Origin: an uncultured Methylococcaceae bacterium
GTDB taxonomy: Bacteria; Pseudomonadota; Gammaproteobacteria; Methylococcales; Methylomonadaceae
Direction: 5' to 3'
DNA length: 16,080 bases
Assembly (NCBI GenBank): GCA_903903365.1
Contig: CAIUYS010000452.1
Location: forward strand, 1-16,080
A program made the position numbers and the translations under genes. The notes under the pieces were generated by a model, which saw only the letters and a list, made by a program, of their open reading frames with translations, searched no databases and was not told where the DNA came from. Below, piece after piece: positions 1 to 6,264 of the stretch (within the stretch, counting starts at the first letter, position 1; each line of letters opens with the position of its first letter).

Positions 1-59
1 ATCGAACCGCTGACCTCAACACTGCCAGTGTTGCGCTCTACCAATTGAGCTATGGCCCC
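1..59 (-). tRNA. tRNA-Ala (anticodon GGC), 3' end cut off by the window edge
   Basis: Read on the minus strand, the sequence begins GGGGCCA (acceptor 5' arm) at position 59. It continues with a D-arm whose GCTC/GAGC stem closes around AATTGGTA, then an anticodon arm CAACA-CTGGCAG-TGTTG. The 7-base loop CTGGCAG places GGC at positions 34-36, so the tRNA decodes GCC/GCU alanine codons. The variable region AGGTC and the start of the T-arm (GCGGTTCGAT) follow before the window ends. About 17 bases of the 3' end are missing. The gene lies just downstream of gltX on the same strand but has its own promoter-like sequence. Confidence 0.95.
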
Positions 60-74
60 AAGTCAAGAACGGGT

Positions 75-103
75 ATTATATAGAAACTACCGGTAAAGTC
101 CAA
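75..103 (-). promoter_or_regulatory. Promoter of the tRNA-Ala gene
   Basis: On the minus strand there is a perfect -10 TATAAT (positions 80-75). Exactly 17 bases upstream is TTGGAC (103-98), a partial match to the -35 consensus. Transcription would start about 8-10 bases before the mature tRNA 5' end at 59. The element sits directly downstream of the gltX stop codon (108-106), so the tRNA need not depend on gltX transcription. Confidence 0.65.
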
Positions 104-105
104 CA

Positions 106-1509
106 CTAATTTAAGCTTCTTATGTAATTGATGGCTTTTTCTATTCTAGCCAGAGTTTTTTCTTGCCCCAGCAGTGACACAGTAACGTCAATAGCGGGTG
201 AAACAGCCGACCCGCAAATCGCAACCCGAAGAGGCTGTGCCACTTTACCCATGTTAAGTCCCAGGGTTTCGGCAAGATCGATAATAATTTGATGCACTGC
301 TTCACCATTCCAGTCAGTCAAGGCAACCAGTTGGTCGTGTAAGCACGCTAAAACATGATCGGATCCCTGCGTAAAATTCTTTTTAACGGCTTTTTCATCG
401 TAGGAATCAAAGTCTTTATAAAAATAAACACTTGCAGCGGCCATCTCAACCAGCGTCTTGCTGCGCTCTCTTTGAGCTTTTACCACATCAACCAACTCAG
501 GGCCATTAGCAGGATCAATACCTAATTGCCCGATATGCCAACTTAAATGACGCGCGATATGGGCAGGGTCGCCGTTCATAATGTATTGATGGTTTAACCA
601 CAATAATTTTTCCATGTTAAAAGTCGATGCTGATACATTGACATCATCCAGATCAAAATACTCAACCATCTCATCGATAGAGAATATCTCCTGATCGCCA
701 TGAGACCAGCCCAAACGCACCAAGTAATTAAGCAACGCTTCCGGTAAGTAACCGTCATCACGAAATTGCATTACACTGACAGCACCATGCCGTTTTGACA
801 AGCGTGCGCCGTCAGCTCCCAGAATCATGGGTAAATGAGCGTATTTTGGAAGCTCGGCACCCAGCGCTTTAAGAATATTCATTTGTCTGGGAGTATTGTT
901 AATATGATCATCGCCCCGAATAACATGAGTGACTTTCATATCCATATCATCAACAACAACTGTTAAATTATAGGTTGGTGTGCCGTCAGCCCTGGCGATA
1001 ATTAAATCATCCAGTTCTTTATTGGCAACCACAATATCGCCTTTAACCAAGTCGGTGATGGTAACGACGCCGTCAACCGGATTTTTAAAGCGAATCACCG
1101 GCTCCCTGTCTAGTTGTGACTCGTCTGATTCCCTGCACTTACCGTTATAGCGCGGCTTTTCTTTATTAGCCATTTGTTCGGTACGTAATTGCTCCAGCTC
1201 CTCTTTGCTACAGTAGCAATAATAGGCATCACCCTGCACCAATAACTGCTGGATAATTTCTTTATACCGATCAAAATGATGGGTTTGATAAAAAGGCCCG
1301 GCATCATAATCCAGACCCAGCCACGACATACCTTCCAGAATGGCATTAACCGATTCTTGCGTTGAACGCTCCAAGTCGGTATCTTCGATCCGTAAAATAA
1401 ATTTTCCGCCGTGTTTGCGTGCATAAAGCCAAGAGAATAAAGCGGTACGGGCACCGCCGACATGCAAATAACCGGTTGGACTGGGGGCAAAACGTGTAGT
1501 TAGTGTCAT
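106..1509 (-). CDS. gltX: Glutamyl-tRNA synthetase (GluRS)
   Basis: This 467-residue class I aminoacyl-tRNA synthetase charges tRNA-Glu with glutamate in the cytoplasm, the usual length for bacterial GluRS. The first signature (HIGH-equivalent) is visible at residues 9-19 as PSPTGYLHVGG, and the KMSKS-equivalent as RLSKR at 236-240. Cys98, Cys100, Tyr121 and Cys125 lie where the zinc-binding insertion occurs in the E. coli type of enzyme. The RGDDH motif near 198-202 is also intact. The ATG at 1509 is chosen because the first signature follows at the normal distance; there is no obvious Shine-Dalgarno sequence before it. A TATAAT at 1707-1702 on this strand could be the -10 of its promoter, giving a leader of about 190 bases. 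A gltX/tRNA-Ala neighbourhood is known in other gammaproteobacteria. The non-discriminating versus discriminating type cannot be told from sequence alone. Confidence 0.97.
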   Translation of the reverse strand: MTLTTRFAPSPTGYLHVGGARTALFSWLYARKHGGKFILRIEDTDLERSTQESVNAILEGMSWLGLDYDAGPFYQTHHFDRYKEIIQQLLVQGDAYYCYCSKEELEQLRTEQMANKEKPRYNGKCRESDESQLDREPVIRFKNPVDGVVTITDLVKGDIVVANKELDDLIIARADGTPTYNLTVVVDDMDMKVTHVIRGDDHINNTPRQMNILKALGAELPKYAHLPMILGADGARLSKRHGAVSVMQFRDDGYLPEALLNYLVRLGWSHGDQEIFSIDEMVEYFDLDDVNVSASTFNMEKLLWLNHQYIMNGDPAHIARHLSWHIGQLGIDPANGPELVDVVKAQRERSKTLVEMAAASVYFYKDFDSYDEKAVKKNFTQGSDHVLACLHDQLVALTDWNGEAVHQIIIDLAETLGLNMGKVAQPLRVAICGSAVSPAIDVTVSLLGQEKTLARIEKAINYIRSLN

Positions 1510-1965
1510 TGTGATCTATGTGTGTTAGTAAGGTTGGATACCCTGTCGGGCTTTGTTTAGCGGCACTTAAGGCGAGTTTCTTGGACACACTACAAAGTGG
1601 TAACGAAAGCATGATGCCCTTGGGTGGCGCATTTAATTTTTTTATTAACTCAGTAGCTCTGAGGCGGGAAACTACTCTGCCAAACTGGATGAGTTTATGA
1701 CATTATACGCAAACCGTTTCAATAAAACCTGTAACCTGTCGATTGCAGGGGCAATAAGACATAGGCCGTAATAAGACTAGCCAAGCGAAGCATGTAATGG
1801 CGATTCCTGTCCACTCGCGTGGTGCACCGGAAACGCAAGTTCTCACTGTCATTCGGATTGGCTTAAGTATTCAAGCCCTTCGCTTTGCTCTCATTTTTAA
1901 GAGTATATAATAACGCAAGAATAAAAAATAAAATTGAAGAGATAAAGATTGCGGGTAAAACCTTT
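1510..1965. other. Intergenic region between divergent gltX and the DUF2156 gene
   Basis: No gene can be supported here. On the minus strand TATAAT at 1707-1702 may belong to the gltX promoter, though no good -35 lies at the right distance. On the plus strand a promoter-like pair lies at 1884-1911. A short imperfect direct repeat (GCAATAAGACATAG, about 1750; CGTAATAAGACTAG, about 1768) is followed by CCAAGCGAAG, which has the look of a degenerate intergenic repeat, but no clear element boundary is visible. A small stem CTCAG/CTGAG lies near 1650 without a T-run in either usable direction. Confidence 0.5.
1884..1911 (+). promoter_or_regulatory. Likely promoter of the DUF2156 gene
   Basis: A perfect -10 TATAAT occurs at 1906-1911. 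TTTGCT at 1884-1889 lies 16 bases upstream as a weak -35 (TTGCTC at 1885 would give 15). Transcription would start near 1918. This argues that the TTG at 1885, which would extend the reading frame upstream, is not the true start and that translation begins at the ATG at 1966. Confidence 0.5.
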
Positions 1966-2970
1966 ATGAAAGCGCCATTAGAAAATAAAAAACAGTTTCT
2001 TGATCGTAGTGCGGTAGTAAACCTTGTGCGTAAATGGGGCGATACCAATGCCGATGGTATCTTGTCTCCCGAATGCCAAATCTTCTCCGATCCACACCTG
2101 GAAGGTCTCATTGGCTATCGCCTTGAAGCCGGTAATGCCGTGGTCTTTGGCGATCCGGTCTGCGCCGAAGCAGACAAGCCGAAACTAGCCCAAGCGTTTC
2201 AACAGTATTGCCGAATCCGGAAAATAGGGGTTGTTTATCTCATTGTGTCAGAAGAATTTGCTAACTGGGCCGTCCAAAATCTCGATTCTGTTTTGCTTGA
2301 ATTCGCAGAAAAGTTTGTACTTAATCCCCTTAGCAATCCCGTTGATCATGCAGGATCAAAAGCCGGCATAGTCCGTAATAGGGTGAAACGTGCATTAAGG
2401 GAAGGGGCTTTGGTACAAGAATACTCTGGAGATAATCTTACTATTGAAAAGGCAATACAAGAAGTCGCAACGACATGGCAAAAGGAACGCCAAGGGCCTC
2501 AAGTCTATTTAGCTGATTTTACCTTGTTTAACGATCAATTGGGTAAACGCTGGTTCTATGCCAAACAAGGAGAAAAAATAGTTGGAATAATAATGCTCAA
2601 TGAGCTCCAAATACATAATGGATGGCATCTAAACAATGTCATGATAACTAAAGATGCCCCCCATGGCATTTCAGAATTGTTAGTCATTTCTACGCTTCAA
2701 GCTTTGGCAAAAGAGAAGTGCCAGTCCATTACCATAGGCCCGATTCCAGCGGAACAACTGGGAAAAATTAGCGGACTAAGCGGGTTTTCCGAAACAATCA
2801 CACGCTGGATTTATCAACTTGCAAAGAGAGTTTTTCGTCTCGGTGGTCGCGACGTTTTCTGGAAAAAATTTCAGCCGGAAATTTACCCGTCCTATTTGTT
2901 ATTTACGGAAAAAAATTTATCTTATGCCAGTATAAAATCGCTTCTTAAAGCCTTAAATGCCCATGTTTAA
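1966..2970 (+). CDS. DUF2156 family protein (MprF/LPG-synthase C-terminal domain-like, GNAT-type fold)
   Basis: The protein has 334 residues from the ATG at 1966. The frame stays open up to a TTG at 1885, but a TATAAT at 1906 makes the later ATG more likely. It resembles the stand-alone DUF2156 family, related to the catalytic C-terminal domain of phosphatidylglycerol lysyltransferase (MprF). Visible hallmarks are a VVFGDP segment at residues 59-64 in the first half, and in the second half a HLNNVMIT strand, an APHGISELL helix and a KKFQPEIYPSYLL ending typical of the family. There is no membrane domain, unlike full-length MprF, so the substrate is unknown; aminoacyl or acyl transfer is only inferred from the fold. 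It stands alone: gltX is divergent upstream and 153 bases separate it from the SOUL gene downstream. Confidence 0.8.
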   Translation: MKAPLENKKQFLDRSAVVNLVRKWGDTNADGILSPECQIFSDPHLEGLIGYRLEAGNAVVFGDPVCAEADKPKLAQAFQQYCRIRKIGVVYLIVSEEFANWAVQNLDSVLLEFAEKFVLNPLSNPVDHAGSKAGIVRNRVKRALREGALVQEYSGDNLTIEKAIQEVATTWQKERQGPQVYLADFTLFNDQLGKRWFYAKQGEKIVGIIMLNELQIHNGWHLNNVMITKDAPHGISELLVISTLQALAKEKCQSITIGPIPAEQLGKISGLSGFSETITRWIYQLAKRVFRLGGRDVFWKKFQPEIYPSYLLFTEKNLSYASIKSLLKALNAHV

Positions 2971-3050
2971 AATTCCCGTTTTCCCCATAAATGAGGTCCT
3001 GATTAGCAAAGACTCTCAGCCAGAAACAGGTTAAAATTCAATTCGTAGCT

Positions 3051-3056
3051 TATAAT
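3051..3056 (+). promoter_or_regulatory. Possible -10 box of the SOUL lipoprotein gene
   Basis: A perfect TATAAT lies 68 bases before the ATG at 3124, inside the DUF2156-SOUL intergenic region. No recognisable TTGACA-like -35 occurs 16-18 bases upstream (AGGTTA at 3028), so the call rests on the -10 alone. The gene has a good ribosome binding site, AAGGA, 8 bases before its ATG. Confidence 0.35.
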
Positions 3057-3123
3057 GATTCTTTACGGTTCGGCTTGAGTGATGTTTATTCAGCTGATTT
3101 CTGCCTTTCCTTAAGGACATCCA

Positions 3124-3741
3124 ATGAAGAAATTGATCACGGTTTTAACGACTATTTTCCTGACAGGTTGTAGTGTGTTTGGCATACGCACGGCAGATCA
3201 GCCAACTTATCAAGTGCTTAATGATTACGGGCACATCCAAATCAGACACTATCCGGCGCTGGCGGTCGCGGAAACGGAAGTTATTGCTGATTATAAAAGC
3301 AGTAGTAATAAGGGCTTTCAACGCCTTGCCGGCTATATTTTTGGCAACAACCAAAAACAACAAAAAATGGTGATGACAGCACCCGTTATTCAAGAGCAAC
3401 AAGCTGAAACCCTGGCCATGACTGCACCGGTTATTCAGCAAAAATCCGGGGATGTCTGGCTGATGGCTTTTGTACTCCCTAAGGGGTATTCGGTTTTAAC
3501 TGCGCCAGTGCCTAATGATCAAGCGGTCATCATTAAAGAGCTACCCGAAAAAAAAGTCGCAGTTATTCAATATACCGGCAGTCTGTGTGAATCGGGTATT
3601 GAAGAGAATGCTGAGACCTTAAAAAACTGGTTAACCCAACAGGGTTACAAAGCCCTTTCTCCCTCACGTTCTGCAGCTTACGATCCACCATGGACACTGC
3701 CGTTTCTTAGGCTTAATGAAGTACACATTGATATTGAGTAA
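3124..3741 (+). CDS. SOUL-family heme-binding-type lipoprotein
   Basis: This 205-residue protein begins with a lipoprotein signal peptide: charged MKK, a hydrophobic stretch, and the lipobox LTGC with the acylated cysteine at residue 16. The mature part matches the SOUL/HEBP family: the start strand YGHIQIRHYP, two copies of the MTAPVIQ motif (about residues 81-102) and the WLMAFVLPKGY strand. A YDPPWTLPFLRLNE ending is also typical. Family members bind heme or tetrapyrroles in animals; in bacteria the function is mostly unknown, and a heme ligand cannot be assigned here. The protein should sit in the periplasm anchored to the inner or outer membrane. The start is well supported by AAGGA 8 bases upstream. 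It is probably transcribed on its own. Confidence 0.9.
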   Translation: MKKLITVLTTIFLTGCSVFGIRTADQPTYQVLNDYGHIQIRHYPALAVAETEVIADYKSSSNKGFQRLAGYIFGNNQKQQKMVMTAPVIQEQQAETLAMTAPVIQQKSGDVWLMAFVLPKGYSVLTAPVPNDQAVIIKELPEKKVAVIQYTGSLCESGIEENAETLKNWLTQQGYKALSPSRSAAYDPPWTLPFLRLNEVHIDIE

Positions 3742-3828
3742 TGTTGATTGACTTCATGTCGACGTAATCCGTAAATCAAGCCCTGTATAACTGACACCCT
3801 TTATTCTTTTTGTCACTCGTAAAACATC

Positions 3829-4266
3829 ATGTCCAGTATCAATAAGCAGGTAACCGTTCCCTATTCAGCAGATCAAATGTACGATTTGGTTTATGATATT
3901 AATGACTATTCCAATTTCATCCCGTTATGTACGTTTTCTGAAGTCCATGAAGAACCGGATAATAAATCCAGGGCCACCATGAAAATCGCCAAGGGTGAAA
4001 TCGGCTTTAAATTTTCCACGGTTAATACTATGGAAAAAGGCCGTTCCATAACAATTAATCTGGAAACGGGTCCCTTCAAAGCACTTAAAGGTGTTTGGCG
4101 ATTTACCCCGCTAGGAACTCATGAGTGTATTATTTCGCTGCACTTTGAATTCCGGTTTTCCAACACATTATTGGATCTGGCTTTAGGTGGTTTATTTAAA
4201 CAGCTTTGCGATTCAATGATCGAATCATTTCGTAAACGGGCAGCAGTTCGTTACGGTACTGTATAG
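3829..4266 (+). CDS. ratA: RatA/COQ10-like START-domain protein
   Basis: This 145-residue cytoplasmic protein belongs to the polyketide-cyclase/COQ10 (START-like) family. The pattern VPYSADQMYDLVYDINDY near residues 10-27, the FIPLC motif after it, and the LDLALGGLFKQL plus FRKRA segments in the C-terminal helix are those of RatA/YfjG and mitochondrial Coq10. Coq10-type proteins bind ubiquinone and support respiration. E. coli RatA was described as a toxin blocking 70S ribosome association, but the family is widespread and that role may not hold generally. The usual neighbours (ratB/rnfH, smpB) are absent. The 87-base gap from the SOUL gene suggests separate transcription. No good Shine-Dalgarno precedes the ATG; the start is chosen by family length. 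Confidence 0.85.
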   Translation: MSSINKQVTVPYSADQMYDLVYDINDYSNFIPLCTFSEVHEEPDNKSRATMKIAKGEIGFKFSTVNTMEKGRSITINLETGPFKALKGVWRFTPLGTHECIISLHFEFRFSNTLLDLALGGLFKQLCDSMIESFRKRAAVRYGTV

Positions 4267-4458
4267 ACCTGCGATGTCTTTTTCGCCTAAAAAGGCAGTC
4301 CATATAATGCAAGGCCATCACAAATAAAATAATTCTACTTTCCTTGAAATTATCAGTGATAGTTTTGTAGTAAAAGTATTTTTCATGGGTACAACAAAAA
4401 ATTGAACACTTTTAAGCTTAAGGGGTCAGATACAATCGGCTTGTCACAAAACTTTTAT

Positions 4459-4488
4459 TTGACAATAAATCAGTTAATGCTTTACCCT
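4459..4488 (+). promoter_or_regulatory. Possible promoter of the small cytochrome c gene
   Basis: A perfect -35 TTGACA (4459-4464) is followed after 18 bases by TACCCT (4483-4488), a poor -10. Transcription would start about 35 bases before the ATG at 4531. The perfect -35 with a poor -10 may mean dependence on an activator, but this is inference. Confidence 0.4.
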
Positions 4489-4530
4489 ATCATCCGTAAG
4501 CTTATTTAACCCGTGCCGATAAGAGACGCT

Positions 4531-4878
4531 ATGAGACATTATTTTCTGAATCCAAAAACCTTTATCGTAATCGCTCTCACTGTATTTTGTGTTTCTGCCA
4601 ATGCAGAAGCAGTTGATCCAGATGCAGCAAAAGCTTTTGCCAAACAAAACAATTGTTTTAGATGCCACGGTGTTGATAAGGACAAAGACGGCCCTGCCTG
4701 GACCAAAATTGCCGCAAAATTTAAAGCAGATCCTAAAGGCGAAGAAAAACTACTTCATCACTTAAGTTCCGGTGAAACAGCCAAGTTTCCAGACGGACAT
4801 GAAGAAGCGCACATGATCTTGAAATCGGATGATCCAAAAGAAATCCAAAACCTGGTGGATTGGATTCTTTCACTTTAG
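4531..4878 (+). CDS. Periplasmic monoheme cytochrome c (class I)
   Basis: The protein has 115 residues from the ATG at 4531; a GTG at 4513 would add six residues before the signal peptide, and the AAGAG sequence 8 bases before the ATG favours the shorter form. Residues 1-25 or 1-27 form a Sec signal peptide (hydrophobic core IVIALTVFCV, cleavage ANA or AEA). The heme c site CFRCH is at 42-46, and Met95 in the C-terminal half is a good candidate for the sixth axial ligand, as in small c551/c552-type electron carriers. The C-terminal helix IQNLVDWILSL is also typical. It should shuttle electrons in the periplasm. Its position 400 bases upstream of the decaheme cytochrome gene makes it a candidate partner of that system, but it has its own promoter-like sequence. 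Confidence 0.9.
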   Translation: MRHYFLNPKTFIVIALTVFCVSANAEAVDPDAAKAFAKQNNCFRCHGVDKDKDGPAWTKIAAKFKADPKGEEKLLHHLSSGETAKFPDGHEEAHMILKSDDPKEIQNLVDWILSL

Positions 4879-5284
4879 TCACTCTTAATTAGGTGGTGAC
4901 GGCATTCATGGGTTTTAATGGCTAATTAAACTAAAAATACCGCCTCACCATTTAGACAAAAAATACCTGCTTGAAAAAAAACTAACAACGTCTGTTAGAT
5001 GATTGATGGCGGGTTAATTTTCTGCCGACCAGAAAGACTAGAGCTGTTGTAAAAATTCAAGTCCACTTTAAATCATATAGATATTGATACAAGTGGGCTT
5101 CCCTCTCTCTCATGGGAGAAGGGATACGTGGAAAATATAAACGCTTGATTTATTTTTCCACTCTTCCAACCCTCTCCAGCAGGAAAAGGAGATTGGTGCG
5201 TGTTGTACACGCATATGTTTTTATATAAATCAACCTGATTAAGCGCTGTCTGTGTCTCTTAAAACTTGCTGGAACTATTGCCTT
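4879..5284. other. Intergenic region between the small cytochrome c and the decaheme cytochrome
   Basis: No gene is supported in these 406 bases. An 8-base inverted repeat TTAATTAG (4885-4892) / CTAATTAA (4922-4929) lies just after the cytochrome stop but lacks a T-run. Near 5100-5127 an imperfect hairpin CCCTCTCTC-TCAT-GGGAGAAGGG, with a partial second copy (CCCTCTCC...AAGGAGA) near 5170-5192, resembles the pyrimidine-rich palindromic intergenic repeats common in bacterial genomes. A perfect palindrome and promoter-like sequence precede the decaheme gene (5197-5229). Confidence 0.5.
5197..5229 (+). promoter_or_regulatory. Palindrome overlapping a possible promoter of the decaheme cytochrome operon
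   Basis: TGCGTGTTGTACACGCA at 5197-5213 is a perfect 7-base inverted repeat around a 3-base centre. It overlaps a possible -35 (TTGTAC, 5203-5208), and a -10-like TATAAA lies at 5224-5229 after 15 bases. This layout is what a repressor operator over a -35 box would look like. The same hairpin followed by five T's at 5218-5222 could instead act as a weak terminator. The operator reading is inferred. Confidence 0.4.
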
Positions 5285-6244
5285 ATGAAACTATTAATTA
5301 AATTTATCTTGCTGTACGGACTATTGTTTGCGTCTGCGTACGCCGAAAATACGCCGCCGTCAGCAGAAAAAGCCGCTACCAAGTCTCCCGCCCAACAAAT
5401 GGACAGGGACTCGGTTTGTACCCGTTGTCATGATGAAAACGATAAGACCCCTGTTCTTACCATTTATCAAACTCCGCATGGCAACAAAGCGGATTCACGC
5501 ACGCCATCTTGTCAAGGATGCCACGGCGAAAGTGAAAAACATATAAGTAGTAAGACTAATTCACCCGATGTTATCTTTGGAATCAAGAAAGGTGCCTACT
5601 CGGCTAGTGATGCAAAAGACCAGAATACAGCCTGTCTAACCTGTCATGAAAAAGATCAAAATCGTACGCACTGGCAGGGTGGGGCTCACCAGGTTGCTGA
5701 CATAGCCTGTACCTCATGCCATCAAAGCCATGCAGCGCATGACAAGGTACGCGACAAAAGGACGCAACCCGATGTCTGCTTTACCTGCCATACAGACCAG
5801 AAGGCGCAAGTTCGCAAGTTTTCTCATCACCCGATTGGTGAAGGCAAGGTCGCTTGTTCCGATTGCCACAATCCTCACGGTTCAGCCGGGCCCAAATTAC
5901 TTAAGAAAAATACGGTCACTGAAACGTGCTACACCTGCCATGCTGAAAAACGTGGACCTTACTTGTGGGAACATCAGCCGGTCACCGAGGACTGTGCTAC
6001 GTGCCATACTCCGCACGGTTCCAACATTACGCCGTTGCTGAAGTCACGACCGCCATTTTTGTGTGATGAGTGTCACGATGGTCCGCATGCCAGTATAAGT
6101 CCTGTTGCCGGAAATGCCGCCGGTATGCAAGGTGGGCTAAGCCCAACGTTGCCAAGTGAAAGCTTTACCGGCAGGGCTTGTATGAATTGCCATAGCATGG
6201 TGCATGGTTCGAATGATCCTGCGGGCGCACTCTTGCAACGTTAA
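5285..6244 (+). CDS. mtrA: Decaheme c-type cytochrome, MtrA/DmsE/PioA family
   Basis: The protein has 319 residues from the ATG at 5285; the frame extends to a GTG at 5252, but the ATG opens directly onto a signal peptide (residues 1-20, cleavage after AYA). Ten CxxCH heme c sites can be counted between residues 45 and 303: CTRCH, CQGCH, CLTCH, CTSCH, CFTCH, CSDCH, CYTCH, CATCH, CDECH and CMNCH. Additional His residues in motifs such as CHNPHG, CHTPHG and CHSMVHG suit bis-His ligation. The heme number and length match MtrA of Shewanella, MtoA, DmsE and PioA, which form a heme wire inside an outer-membrane barrel. Only 20 bases separate its stop from the barrel gene's ATG, so the two form an operon. 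PioA carries an N-terminal extension that is absent here, so MtrA/MtoA/DmsE-like is the better label. Confidence 0.93.
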   Translation: MKLLIKFILLYGLLFASAYAENTPPSAEKAATKSPAQQMDRDSVCTRCHDENDKTPVLTIYQTPHGNKADSRTPSCQGCHGESEKHISSKTNSPDVIFGIKKGAYSASDAKDQNTACLTCHEKDQNRTHWQGGAHQVADIACTSCHQSHAAHDKVRDKRTQPDVCFTCHTDQKAQVRKFSHHPIGEGKVACSDCHNPHGSAGPKLLKKNTVTETCYTCHAEKRGPYLWEHQPVTEDCATCHTPHGSNITPLLKSRPPFLCDECHDGPHASISPVAGNAAGMQGGLSPTLPSESFTGRACMNCHSMVHGSNDPAGALLQR

Positions 6245-6264
6245 TGTAAAACTTGGAGACAATC

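Noticed and set aside
1110..1490. Open frame antisense to the gltX 5' half, and other long frames inside gltX, mtrA, mtrB and lapD
   Set aside because: They overlap genes with clear family signatures, have no recognisable domain of their own, and use codons dictated by the real gene on another frame.
1518..1700. Sixty-codon open frame in the gltX upstream region
   Set aside because: No ribosome binding site, no recognised motif, and it lies across the probable gltX leader; not better than chance.
3829..4266. RatA-type toxin of a toxin-antitoxin pair
   Set aside because: No antitoxin gene lies beside it, and the family is also that of COQ10 quinone-binding proteins; a toxin system is not supported.
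4420..4436. AGGGGTCAGATACAAT sequence upstream of the small cytochrome gene
   Set aside because: Similar GGGGTCAGA strings often border IS200-like/REP-associated transposase genes, but there is no transposase, no second copy and no boundary here, so no element is called.
5197..5222. Rho-independent terminator in front of mtrA
   Set aside because: The stem is only 7 bases and the T-run is short and offset by four bases; an operator-like palindrome over a promoter fits at least as well.
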